A stretch of 64,000 nucleotides of DNA, from NCBI GenBank assembly GCA_900323505.1, contig OOIN01000015.1, positions 744,001 through 808,000 on the forward strand, read 5' to 3'. This document shows positions 39,886-49,510 of this stretch, piece after piece. Source of the DNA: Ustilago trichophora. Its lineage: Eukaryota > Basidiomycota > Ustilaginomycetes > Ustilaginales > Ustilaginaceae. Every line of letters starts with the position of its first letter. Position 1 is the first letter of the stretch. A program made the translations under genes and the position numbers. Under the pieces are notes generated by a model. That model was given only the letters and a program-made list of their open reading frames with translations, was not told the origin of the DNA and ran no database searches.

Positions 39886-42800
39886 ATGTCTTCATTCAAA
39901 AACATTTTTCGCAACATCAACAAGGACAATTCGCCACAGTCTTCGGCTGATCACAAGCGTTCCAAATCCATTTCCGCGGCTTCACCCTCCAGCTCGGCAC
40001 AGCCATCGGACAATTCCTACGCCTTTGGCAGCACTTCTCTCCGCACCAACGGTTCAGTGCCCGTCTCTCCCTTTTCAACCCCGACCAACTTGCCTGCCAT
40101 CGACGTCACCCATCTCTCCAACCTAGACAATCGCCCTCACAGTCCAACAGAGTCCAACGTCTCCACCCTCAGAGCCGCCGACAACCGCACCGACAATTCC
40201 TCTTTCCATTCCAACTCGCTCCGCTTCGATCCCAAATCCCATCGCTCCATGGCCAGACCATCTTCCAGCAGCCACGCCCAAGCTCGCAGTGAGCCTGGCG
40301 GCGCTCTCGCCAGCGGCGGCGGCGGTAAAGCTTCCCGCCGTGGTTCAAGGGTCGCCCCCAGTGATGACGCACATGGCAAGTCAGAGCCACTCAACCGTCA
40401 CGAGCTCATGAGAAGAGCCATGGCTACCGCACAGGATTACGACGACCACACCGATGGCGATGATAGCGGCAGCGTCTTTGATGATGACCACGACCATCTT
40501 TCCAATTCGCATCACTCTCACAACACCCATCCAGCCCAATTCGCATCTCATCAACCTCATCCCAACAACTCCACCCCCGTCATCGTAAGGCAGCCTCCAT
40601 CTTCCGATCGTCCCGGCGATGGTAGTCTTTCCATCGACGCCTTTGGCAACGGTCCATCTCAAGTCATCAGTGCCACAAACGGCGCGGCACCGGCTGATGG
40701 TCAGCGCGCGTCCAACGTTGGTCGAACATCGTCATTCACTAACACTCCCACCTCTTCAGCAAAACACCCTTCTGGTGGTCCTGTCCCTCCCTCACCCTCG
40801 CTGACCGCATCCTCCACCATGCCTACTCTGGTCACACCTGCACCAGTTCGCGCCGAACTGCCCCGTTCTGACTCTCTCGAGGAACTTATCAACCACGGCA
40901 ACGTATACGCTCCCATGCAGCGCTCCGAGTCTTCCCTGGTCGCTTCATCGGATTCTTCCAGAGGCATCCCACAACGCGCCAGCACCTTAATCGAGCCTGC
41001 CACCTCGCCCAACCGCAACTCGAACCACGCCATGGCCAAAAGTGCCTCCAGTGGCGCGCTGCTCAGGCCCACCGACATTCCTGGAGTCGCCGACGGCAGC
41101 CCTCGTCGCCCCTCCGATGCAGCCTCAACCAACGGTCTCGCTCCTGGTCCTCTTGCACGTCTGCGCAAGAACAGCGACAGCAGCACCATCAGCAAAGCGA
41201 GCAAGGCTAAGAAAGGCGGCCCTTCAGCCGGTATTGCCGGTGCATTGGCTGCCAGTGGCATTGCCGGCATGGGTGTCGGTCATGCTGGCGTGCTGCAGCA
41301 CAGTCAAGCCGCTCTAGCTGAGACCGAACCTACTTCGGCCAAGAAGAAGAAGGAGACAAAGAAGGCCGGCACTGGCCTCGGCGAGGTTGGTGCAGCAGGT
41401 CATGTATCTGGCTTTGGTGGCGGAATCTACCGCGATCCCTCCACAGGCAGCGTCATCGAAAAGGACTCGGAAGGCAACCAATTCAACGCACATCGTCCGC
41501 ACCGAGATCGCAGCGCGAGCAGCTTCATGTCCTATGACGGCTCGGTCACCAGCGATCGATCTTCCGTAAGCGGCCTCGGCGCAGCGGCCGGATTCGGTGC
41601 TGCCTCGGCTGCTCTACTGTCTTCGATCGGAGGTGTACCAGGAATGCCCATCACTTCGCCGCTTTTGACCCCAGATGGAATTCATGCTATCGGCGGCGGA
41701 GGTCTCGTCCCACCCCAAGCAGGTGGAGCAGGCGGTGGAGGTGACCACATCGATGGCGAGACAACTTGGCCTGAGGACATGGGTCCACAAATCACCGGCT
41801 TCGCTGTTGCCAGCTCCAAGAGAAACCACGAGTTCCACCAGCTCTTCCCCCAGGTACCCGAAGATGACTATCTCATCGAAGACTACGGTTGCGCTCTGGT
41901 CCGTGAGATTCTCATCCAGGGACGGCTTTACATCTCGGAAAACCACCTCTGCTTCAAGGCCAACATCTTTGGCTGGGTCACCAACGTCGTTCTCCCCTTT
42001 TCCGAGATCATCTCGATCGAAAAGCGAATGACGGCGTTTGTCATCCCCAACGCCATCCAGATCTCGACGCTGCAGTCCAAGCATAATTTCACCTCGTTCC
42101 TCTCGCGTGATGCGACGTACGATCTCACGGTAAATATCTGGAAACTGTCGCACCCCGGTGTGCCTATTGCCGCGGCTGATCAGGCAGATCTGTCGGACGA
42201 ATATTCGGAGATCGAGGACGACGCCGACGACTCGGCAGCCGCAGCAGCTGGTGGAACGGCTGTAGGCGATGCAAAGGGCGGCGACGGCGAGCAGCAGACT
42301 AAAGAGGGAGGCGAGTCTAAGCCGTCCAAGCGCGCCAGGCTGAAGCGCAAGCTCAAGGGCACCAAGACAGGTGTACGCGACGAGAACCTCGCAGCGGTCG
42401 CAGCTGCAGCCGCAAGATCTGGCACCCCGCTTATCCCGCAGAGTCGCTCTCCCGCCCCGGGGGGTAAACGTGTTGCACATCGCAAGACCACCTGTCCATG
42501 CGAAGAGAAGAAAGAGCACTTTACCTCTGTTGTCCTCGACACGACCTATCCCGCTGTTCCTGAAAAGATCTACAATCTCCTCTTCACCTCGACCTTCATG
42601 AAGGAATTCTGGACGGATGACCAAAAGCTGATGGATCTGCAAATTTCGGAATGGAGTCCCTCCTCTGATAACCGCAATCTGCTCTCCCGCAACATTTCGT
42701 ACATCAAGCCGCTCGCTGGTGGATTCGGGCCTAAGCAGACAAAGTGCTTGCTGACCGACGAAAACCTGCATGTCGACTTTGACAACTACGTCGTCACCTT

Positions 42801-43878
42801 GACGACCACTCGCACGCCGGACGTGCCGAGCGGTGGAAGTTTCACCATCAAAACCAAGACGTGTATCACGTGGGAAGGAACGGGCAATGTTTCACGCGTC
42901 TATGTGACGTGCCAGGTGGAATGGTCGGGACGTAGCATGTTGAAGAGTATCATCGACAAAGCGTCGTTGGATGGACAGAAGCAGTACTACAAGGAACTGG
43001 ATGAGGCAGTGAGAAAGTATTTGACGGATCATACGAGTGAGTTCAAGGAGGAAGGGGATGATGCAGCCGCGGTGGAGGAGATTGCGAGGGCTGCTACACC
43101 AGGGCCGAACAGTAGGAAGGGGGCAGCTGCTGCCGGTGAGCGGTCCGCTAGTGGAGGTGCCGGTGGGGATGGCTCTGCTGCAGGTGGTTCAGGTGGTAGT
43201 GGAGGTGCAAGTGGTGCAAGCACTGGAGGTAGCGGCGGGATCATGGATCAGGTCATGGACGCATTCGGGATGGTTGGCGACCTCCTCGGAGGGGCCCTCG
43301 AGATGATCGGGCTTCAAGATGTCAGCCTCAAAACCCTCGCATTCGGCGCCATCATCTTTATCCTCCTCCTCTCCAACATTTACACCTGGCGCAAAACGTC
43401 CTCCACCCTCACCTCGTCTCACGACATGGTGGAGCACCTCGACAAGATGCAGGCGGCCGACACCAACCGCGGTTACTTTAGCGACGAAGGCTATTATGGG
43501 CCCATGTCACCTCGGGGCAGCCGCAAGGTGGGCGGATGGCCACCCGTCACGGAGCGCATCTTCGCGCCCAACGTCTACATCACGCCACCGGGAGGGAACG
43601 ATGCTGCTACGCCAGATGCGATCGCAAGGACGGTAGCTGAGGTGTTGGACAAGCTGTACGAGCAGAATCTGGAGCGGTACAGAACATCGACCGCTGCTTC
43701 TGCAAGTGCAGCGGATGATTCAGAGTCGATCAAGAGGTTGCTGGCGGAAGCGGAGGCGCACATCGAACGGCTCGAGAGGCGGATCAGGGCTGCGAACCAG
43801 GACTTGGCGGGCGGAGAGGGCCAGGGGAATGAAAAAGCGAAGCGGAAGACAGGCAAGTCAGGGAAGGTGGAGCTCTGA
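39886..43878 (+). CDS. Lam/Ysp2-type sterol transfer protein (GRAM + VASt, membrane anchored)
   Basis: Lam (LTC) proteins sit at ER contact sites and move sterol between plasma membrane and ER. The 1330-residue single-exon protein has the full plan. A long disordered Ser/Pro-rich N-terminus covers 1-630. A GRAM domain follows (about 643-760: NHEFHQLFPQVPEDDYLIED, GRLYISENHLCFKANIFGWV). An acidic/basic linker precedes the VASt (StART-like) lipid-binding domain at about 872-1045 (VPEKIYNLLFTSTFMKEFW; YIKPLAGGFGPKQTKCLLTD). Then comes a Gly/Ser-rich hinge, one membrane segment (about 1150-1168, LAFGAIIFILLLSNIYTW) and a C-terminal coiled coil (about 1285-1310). Yeast relatives have one or two VASt domains; this one has one. 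A decayed copy of its 3' end lies at 45621-45718. Confidence 0.93.
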   Translation: MSSFKNIFRNINKDNSPQSSADHKRSKSISAASPSSSAQPSDNSYAFGSTSLRTNGSVPVSPFSTPTNLPAIDVTHLSNLDNRPHSPTESNVSTLRAADNRTDNSSFHSNSLRFDPKSHRSMARPSSSSHAQARSEPGGALASGGGGKASRRGSRVAPSDDAHGKSEPLNRHELMRRAMATAQDYDDHTDGDDSGSVFDDDHDHLSNSHHSHNTHPAQFASHQPHPNNSTPVIVRQPPSSDRPGDGSLSIDAFGNGPSQVISATNGAAPADGQRASNVGRTSSFTNTPTSSAKHPSGGPVPPSPSLTASSTMPTLVTPAPVRAELPRSDSLEELINHGNVYAPMQRSESSLVASSDSSRGIPQRASTLIEPATSPNRNSNHAMAKSASSGALLRPTDIPGVADGSPRRPSDAASTNGLAPGPLARLRKNSDSSTISKASKAKKGGPSAGIAGALAASGIAGMGVGHAGVLQHSQAALAETEPTSAKKKKETKKAGTGLGEVGAAGHVSGFGGGIYRDPSTGSVIEKDSEGNQFNAHRPHRDRSASSFMSYDGSVTSDRSSVSGLGAAAGFGAASAALLSSIGGVPGMPITSPLLTPDGIHAIGGGGLVPPQAGGAGGGGDHIDGETTWPEDMGPQITGFAVASSKRNHEFHQLFPQVPEDDYLIEDYGCALVREILIQGRLYISENHLCFKANIFGWVTNVVLPFSEIISIEKRMTAFVIPNAIQISTLQSKHNFTSFLSRDATYDLTVNIWKLSHPGVPIAAADQADLSDEYSEIEDDADDSAAAAAGGTAVGDAKGGDGEQQTKEGGESKPSKRARLKRKLKGTKTGVRDENLAAVAAAAARSGTPLIPQSRSPAPGGKRVAHRKTTCPCEEKKEHFTSVVLDTTYPAVPEKIYNLLFTSTFMKEFWTDDQKLMDLQISEWSPSSDNRNLLSRNISYIKPLAGGFGPKQTKCLLTDENLHVDFDNYVVTLTTTRTPDVPSGGSFTIKTKTCITWEGTGNVSRVYVTCQVEWSGRSMLKSIIDKASLDGQKQYYKELDEAVRKYLTDHTSEFKEEGDDAAAVEEIARAATPGPNSRKGAAAAGERSASGGAGGDGSAAGGSGGSGGASGASTGGSGGIMDQVMDAFGMVGDLLGGALEMIGLQDVSLKTLAFGAIIFILLLSNIYTWRKTSSTLTSSHDMVEHLDKMQAADTNRGYFSDEGYYGPMSPRGSRKVGGWPPVTERIFAPNVYITPPGGNDAATPDAIARTVAEVLDKLYEQNLERYRTSTAASASAADDSESIKRLLAEAEAHIERLERRIRAANQDLAGGEGQGNEKAKRKTGKSGKVEL

Positions 43879-44081
43879 GCCAACTTTGTCCTGCAATTTG
43901 ATCATCATCTTTCTAATCACTACTCTGTATTGCGTTTGTGAAGTTTGAATTTGGTTTGTTCGAGATTTGAGAGTTTGTCGGGTCGCTACGTTTGCATTTG
44001 AACACAGTTCAGGACGTACAAGACCGTGTTGATGCTGACATAAATTGCTGCGCCATTGAGGCTTGCAACTGCCATATCTTC

Positions 44082-45098
44082 TCAGTCGGTTTTGGCTGCT
44101 TTTGCCTTTGAGCTGCTTGCCGCCGAATTTGGAGTGAAGTCGTGGAAGGAGCCTTGCTCTAAGGGCTGTAAGAATTTGTGAAAGTCATGGAGATCCTGCG
44201 GCTTTGCCTTTTCAATCTGAGCTACGTACTTCTTCATGGCCTCTTGTGTCTCTGCAACCAAAGCTGCGCCTCCAAACCAGCTCTGCTCGCGAAGCAATCC
44301 TTCGGACAGCGTCAGCGAGCTTCCCACGTGGACCGAGTCCTTGATCGCTTGCACAGAAAAAGGACTGCGTCGGGCGAGCCGTCTGGCGAGATCAATTGCT
44401 GTAGGCAGCAGCTCGTTGGCAGGACACGTGCGATTCACCAAGCCAAGTTCCAATGCTTCAGAAGGCTTGATGGCTTTACCCTCAAGGCACAGTTCGAGCG
44501 CCTTGGCTGTACCCAGGGCACGCGAAAAGAATTGCGTCCCGCCGCCTCCCGGGATCAGACCAATGAGAGACTCGACTTGACCCATCACCGGATGATCGGT
44601 GTCCACGAGCACTCTGTAATCGCAAGCGAGGGCAAATTCGCAACCTCCTCCAAAGCAAAGTCCATTGATCGCGGCGATGAAGACCTGCGGCTTGCTTCGA
44701 ATCAATCCACAAACCTCTTTATAAAGGTTGAGATCGGCCACGCCAGCAAAGAGTGTCTTTCTCGTGAGGGCCCTCAGACCCAAAGATGCCAAAAAACTTT
44801 CGCAACGAAGAGCAGTCCGGATGATAAAAGGCGAGGTTGGCATCCATGCTGGCATCGATTGTCCAAAGGCAATGATTTCGTCGACGTTGTAGTGCGTGAC
44901 AAAGATGTCTTTGATGCCTGAAGTCAGAATCACCGCACGCGTCGTGTTGGCAGTGAGGGGAGAAATGATCTGTTTGAGCTCTTCGAAGCAATCTCGATCG
45001 AGGAAATTGTACGGCTCGTTGATAAGGCTGATGATGAGAATGTCATGTTGAGGACGACTCGTCTTGAGGTGCGGTGTAACTTGTTCCCACTCCTCCAT
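44082..45098 (-). CDS. Enoyl-CoA hydratase/isomerase (crotonase) family protein
   Basis: Crotonases hydrate or isomerise acyl-CoA double bonds. The 338-residue single-exon protein starts at ATG 45096-45098. The CoA-binding and oxyanion elements are visible: DIFVTHYNVDEI (about 64-75) and INGLCFGGGCEFALACDYRV (about 144-163). The glycine loop is LIPGGGGTQFFSRALG. Both catalytic glutamates of true hydratases appear kept, as E176 (QVESLIGLIPG) and E202 (ALELCLEG), so hydratase activity is plausible. There is no clear mitochondrial presequence and the C-terminus AAKTD is not a PTS1 peroxisomal signal, so the location is unclear. A role in beta-oxidation or branched-chain or secondary metabolism cannot be told apart from sequence alone. 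It lies convergent to the Lam-type gene, 203 bp away. Confidence 0.9.
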   Translation of the reverse strand: MEEWEQVTPHLKTSRPQHDILIISLINEPYNFLDRDCFEELKQIISPLTANTTRAVILTSGIKDIFVTHYNVDEIIAFGQSMPAWMPTSPFIIRTALRCESFLASLGLRALTRKTLFAGVADLNLYKEVCGLIRSKPQVFIAAINGLCFGGGCEFALACDYRVLVDTDHPVMGQVESLIGLIPGGGGTQFFSRALGTAKALELCLEGKAIKPSEALELGLVNRTCPANELLPTAIDLARRLARRSPFSVQAIKDSVHVGSSLTLSEGLLREQSWFGGAALVAETQEAMKKYVAQIEKAKPQDLHDFHKFLQPLEQGSFHDFTPNSAASSSKAKAAKTD

Positions 45099-45892
45099 CT
45101 TGAAATGGTCCCAGGCTGCTCAGTTACTTGTGTTTGGTCTTGAGAATATGGCAAGGATGGGAGGTGTCGAATCGATGGTAAGAAGGGAGCTCCAAGTTCG
45201 GCTTTTATTTGCATTCATTGTGAGCCCAACTTGACGTGGCATGTCAAGCATCAACAGCATTTGTTAGGCAAGAGATCGGAATGCTTCGTCAAATGTGTCG
45301 ATTGGGCGGTAACTACCAAGCATTGGCTGCGCATACGCACCAGAATACTGTATCCTATACGTTGGGTCTCACCATGTCGGTGGTGACTTCTGAAAACAAT
45401 CGCTGCTGACGCGCAGTCCAATTGAGCGCACATATTTCCGAAATGGCCAATTTTAGTGCTGGAGGCCAAGTTTTCACAAACTTGTCGCGTCCGCAACGTC
45501 GCAGCCGAGCTTCGCAAAGTTCAAATTATACTTTGCGCAAAATGGTCGGGATAAGACAACGAGTCGATGCCAGCAAAGTCGACTGTGGCTTGAAGGATAT
45601 GACATCCAGCCTAGCGAGGAAAGGCGAGGACAGGGAAGACAGGGAAGGTGATGCTCAGAGCCAATTTCGTCTTGCATTTTGATCATCACCTTTCTTATCA
45701 CCGTGTGGTTTGTTCGAGGTTCAGGGGCTTAGGGGTAGACGATTCTGGTCAGGTGGGCGTGTTTGATGGCTCTCGTGAGGTTTTTGGAGATCAAATAGCA
45801 CTCAAGCACCACCTTCTTGATGCGAGAGGATTTCTTTCAAGAATCTTTAACACTCGTCGATTACGATACAAGTACAAAGTCGACTCCTACTC
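45099..45892. other. Intergenic region with a decayed Lam 3'-end copy
   Basis: No intact gene is seen in 794 bp. One TACTGTA copy lies at 45346-45352. The part 45621-45718 resembles the 3' end of the Lam-type gene (separate entry). The remainder is crotonase upstream DNA and SPC19 3' flank. Confidence 0.6.
45621..45718 (+). pseudogene. Decayed duplicate of the Lam-type gene 3' end
   Basis: Bases 45642-45701 align without gaps to 43861-43920 with 51 of 60 identical. The likeness continues more weakly upstream (45621-45641 against 43840-43860). After a deletion it resumes in a GGTTTGTTCGAG block (45707-45718 against 43953-43964). The matched part covers the last codons, the stop and the first 3' UTR bases of the Lam-type gene; the stop TGA is changed here. 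It is too short to encode anything. Confidence 0.75.
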
Positions 45893-46730
45893 TTACAGGA
45901 ACGCATTAGCCTCACCCTCCAACACATCGGCTTTGGCCAATAGAGTCTCCTTTTTTGCCTTCAACTGTGCCAATCTCGCCCTTTGTTTCTGGAGCTGCTT
46001 CCTGAGTTCCACCTGTTCTTGCGATTCCGTCTCCTGCATCGCCGCAGCAGCAGTGGCACTAGTAGCGGTGTCGGGATTGAGTTTGGACTGGTGCGATTCA
46101 ATGGAGCGAAGGTTGGAGATGCGTTGTTGGAGGGATTCATTTTTGTTCTTGAGGGCTACTGCGCGACGATCTTGGCGCTGAATTTCGGCGGTTGCTCTTC
46201 GGCAGAGTTCCTCTACGTGAGGTCGGACTTCAGAGGCAACGTGTTCTCGGGCTGATTCAATGTCTCGTTGTGACACCAGGTCAAAGTGCTAACCTCGCGG
46301 AGAAAAGATGGGAAAGACGGTTAGTGACAAGATACAGAATCGGGTTGACACAGGGGTGTGTGTGTGTGCGGGAAACGAATACGTACGCGCTGAGATTTAA
46401 GTACAGTCATCAATCTGGGATGATCCTGAATCGCAAACTCGAGTGTATCGATCGCCTCCTTCATCTAAATTTCCAATCCCACACCACAGACAGCGAAAAC
46501 AACATCAGCAATCAAAACCTCGAACATGGTCAAGCAGAGGAAAAGTTGATGCTTACAGTTTGAACACACCCCGCGGTGGAGTTGACACAGCTCTGCAATG
46601 ACGAGATGAGATGTTGGGACGGTTGAGGCATGTGCATCTGCGCCGCGGCGTATGGGGCCTCGTACTGTTGTCCTTGTTGTGGTGGTTGCATCTGGTGTTG
46701 GGGATATGACGACTGGCGAGGCATCAACAT
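45893..46730 (-). CDS. SPC19: DASH/DAM1 complex subunit Spc19
   Basis: Spc19 is a subunit of the ten-protein DASH ring that couples kinetochores to microtubules in fungi. Minus-strand exons are 46730..46557, 46464..46387 and 46288..45893, giving 215 residues. Donors are GTAAGC and GTACGT; acceptors are TTTAG and GTTAG. The protein starts with a Gln/Pro/Met-rich tail (about 1-38), then SLQSCVNSTAGCVQT. Exon 2 is MKEAIDTLEFAIQDHPRLMT, and after the last join KSQRHFDLVSQRDIESAREH and RPHVEELCRRATAEIQR. This series of short helices, with the DxPRL and HFDLV blocks, fits the Spc19 family. The C-terminal part is a long coiled coil ending in EGEANAFL. Without splicing the three pieces are separate short ORFs, easily missed by annotation. 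Confidence 0.85.
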
Positions 46731-47250
46731 GGTTCTAGAGCGATGCGTAAGAGGTCCCCTTTCAGAAAATGCGTTGAGAGGTGAAATGTAGTGAGTAGAT
46801 CGAGTGAAAAGATGGATGTAAAAGAGCGGCGCTGATGGTGAAAAGGGAAGATGGACAGAGGTGGAGAGATGAAGATGGAGACCAACACCCCATCTGCAGC
46901 TGACAGGGAAATTTGAGCAGTGTGTTGCTCTCTACGCAAGATGATGGCGCGCGTCAAATTCACACGCGTTGCAAGGTTCTGTGATTTTTCTTAAGTTTGT
47001 TAGACCTCGCATTTCCACAAATGTCAGCTGTCGGCAATTTCCAAACCTCACTCCATGCCCGCGACAGCCTGGAGATCAATCGCTGACGAAAAGAGATTGA
47101 GAGAGGGGTGGTATTCCGGGAGATGCCCTGCATAGAAAGTGATCCTATAATACAGAGGATTCGAGAAAAGTTGGGACAAGAGATAGTGAACAAAGACCCG
47201 GCAAGGCAATTCAAAGCTTCGCAAAGATCAAGGATGGGTTTGAAATGTTC
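46731..47250. other. Intergenic region upstream of SPC19
   Basis: A 520-bp spacer between SPC19 and the 3' end of the mitochondrial-looking gene. No TATA box or gene is recognised. Confidence 0.5.
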
Positions 47251-48498
47251 TTAGGCGCCTCTGCCGGTCACCTTGGAGCTACAAGCAGTGGAACCTCCTC
47301 CAGTAGCTGCACCTCCTCCAGCCGCGCCAGCTGGGCTCAGGGTGCCCCAAGCGCTCGACAGCCCAGCCCAGACTTTGCTACCGGGCACAGGCTGGATGTT
47401 GTCCACCACATGCCTCGCGATCATCCCTGTAGCCCTGTCAAACTCGTATGTGAAGATGACCGTATAGGTGTGCGGTTGAGAAGAGACGCGAGAGATGCCC
47501 TCGAAGCGCAGTCTGGTGACGAGCTTGTCCTGCCACGACCTTGAGTCGTCCGACTGGGAGCTGCTTTGCGTAGAGCTGCGTCGGATGTATGGGCTGATAC
47601 CAGGCCACGAACTACCGGTCTTGGAGCGGCCTTCGAAGCGGGCTGATTCGAGATGGAGGGATGTATCGTGAAATAAGGCAGAGAGGGCATGGCGGAGTAG
47701 GTGCGAGGATGCGACGTACATGGTACGGCCATTGAAGCAGATTGTTGGTCCGCCGCGGGAGTGCTCGTCGTACGGTTCGAGGGATGTTCCGCTGTTATCC
47801 CGGCCAGATGTGCTCGAGGGTATACCATTGCTTTTTGACGGTGATCGATCTGCATCTGGGCCATCCGCCTTGCCGATGCTGATGTGTGGGAGAGGTGGTC
47901 GGAACTCGAATGCTATGGATGGGTGGTAAAGACTATCGAAGGCGTCCGCTTCATCCTCTGTTGCCTTTGCCTTGCCCTTCTGTGTCCATGTCGACCTTCG
48001 GAGCAAGCTCTGGCCTAGAAAGGGAGAAAGATTCGGAAGAAGGCCCTTGGCAGACCATCCAGATCGCTTGCCAGAAACAGATGCTTGGCAATCGGGCTCG
48101 AGGTCATCCAGATCAACTACACCCTTTGCCATAAAGTCAGGGAGGCTATCCACCAAGACTCTGCAGGCTTTGCCTACCCTGGTCTGGTACTCGTGGTCGG
48201 AGATCCCTTGTCTCCTCTTGTGCGGCGTTTGCGGCGATCCCGGGTCGTTAGGCGGTTCTGACAATAGTAGAGAACGATGTTCATTGACGTGCGTGTCGAA
48301 AAGCAGGCACGACTTCCATCGTGACTCGACAGATCGGGTACATGATGAGTTTGGACGCGGCGAAGATCTTAGCTTTGTGGAACGGACGTGGTAGCAGCTG
48401 ATGGGGATTGCAGCGTGCGCAGGTCGTGGGGAAGCCTGCACCAGAGCCCGCAGACAAGGCTTGGAAGCTGGTTGCAACAGAAGCTTGGATCCCTTCAT
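47251..48498 (-). CDS. Hypothetical protein, probably mitochondrial
   Basis: I do not recognise the family. From ATG 48496-48498 the protein has 415 residues; the open frame before it starts only at a TTG. The first 60 residues are basic, rich in Ser/Arg/Ala and poor in acids (MKGSKLLLQPASKPCLRALV), as in mitochondrial presequences. The middle has YQTRVGKACRVLVDSLPDFM, a low-complexity linker, then SLYHPSIAFEFRPPLPHISI. The last third reads like an alpha+beta cone (YVASSHLLRHALSALFHDTS, VTRLRFEGISRVS, YTVIFTYEFDRATGMIARHV) and ends in a Gly/Ala/Ser tail. This last part could be an NTF2-like fold; that is a guess from the pattern of a helix pair followed by long strands. It is divergent from the KEN-box gene. 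Confidence 0.72.
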   Translation of the reverse strand: MKGSKLLLQPASKPCLRALVQASPRPAHAAIPISCYHVRSTKLRSSPRPNSSCTRSVESRWKSCLLFDTHVNEHRSLLLSEPPNDPGSPQTPHKRRQGISDHEYQTRVGKACRVLVDSLPDFMAKGVVDLDDLEPDCQASVSGKRSGWSAKGLLPNLSPFLGQSLLRRSTWTQKGKAKATEDEADAFDSLYHPSIAFEFRPPLPHISIGKADGPDADRSPSKSNGIPSSTSGRDNSGTSLEPYDEHSRGGPTICFNGRTMYVASSHLLRHALSALFHDTSLHLESARFEGRSKTGSSWPGISPYIRRSSTQSSSQSDDSRSWQDKLVTRLRFEGISRVSSQPHTYTVIFTYEFDRATGMIARHVVDNIQPVPGSKVWAGLSSAWGTLSPAGAAGGGAATGGGSTACSSKVTGRGA

Positions 48499-49510
48499 GG
48501 CGTGCTGACTGGGTGGTGGATGACGTGCATGGTGTTGTCGGTACCTCCTTGGGATGAGATGGGAAGGATGGTGGTGTAAGGAGCAAAGGTCACACAGCTG
48601 CTGTGAAATGCGGGGATCCCAAAGCCAAACTGGACTCAAAGTGAATCAGAGAACAGTACTGTAGTCATGTGGTCACCTTTGGCGGTCGAACAGCATGCAG
48701 CTTGAGCTGCACTCTTCTGCAGCAAAGAGCAACGACCAGCGAGGAGGCGCCACCCAGACCCTTCTCAAAAAAAAAGAAAAAAGAAAAAAAAGGTCCTCGA
48801 TCCAACGCCAACAGCCGAAATTTGCTGAGAGAGTGGAGGCGAGCCAAAGAAATCGGCGAAGGATCGGGAAAAATCCATAGTTTCAATGTTTTCGAAGCTG
48901 AGCAAGAGGAGCACGTGACAACCACACGCGAAGTATTGGCTTGATTTTAGAGGCGCGTGAGGGAAGGGTTTGATTATTTTTGGACATTTAGGCTTGATGA
49001 TGCTGATTCTGCTGCAGGAGCAAGTTCAATTTCAGCAACAGCTTGGCTGGACTGAGAAAGTCACACATGCTCCCGTTGAAGACCATTTTTTTTATCGAGT
49101 GAGTCTGGAGTCAAGTTGCTGGTGTTGGTTCCACAGGTCGCTTCATGCTCATCGGGCTCATATTCTGAGAATCGTCAAGTTGTGCTCGACTACAGTATTC
49201 ACACTTCGGTTCCGTCTAGGTTTGGCTCGAGTCGGGTGACTTGATGCTAACACCATTCATTCTTGCTGCCTCTCATCCATCGCAGACCTACAAAACCGAC
49301 CATCATCTCTACGATCGCCTCCTTCTCTTTCGCACATTCGACGTCAGATTGGCGCAACCAACCCAGCGTTCCTTCGGCATCTGCAAGCGGGTTAATCACG
49401 TCCATCTTTTACCTCGGCTCCACCACATGTCTCTACCGTGATCCACTGTGCTTATTCTTTGCTCGAGGAAGAGCCGACACTCCTAGGAATTCAAACATAC
49501 AGTCACCACG
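48499..49510. promoter_or_regulatory. Divergent promoter between the mitochondrial-looking gene and the KEN-box gene
   Basis: A 1012-bp spacer with TACTGTA at 48657-48663 and TACAGTA at 49191-49197, an A-rich tract at 48767-48791, and a CACGTGAC box near 48912. No gene is seen; the plus-strand ORFs at 49241-49700 are in other frames of the gene's leader or start. Confidence 0.5.
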
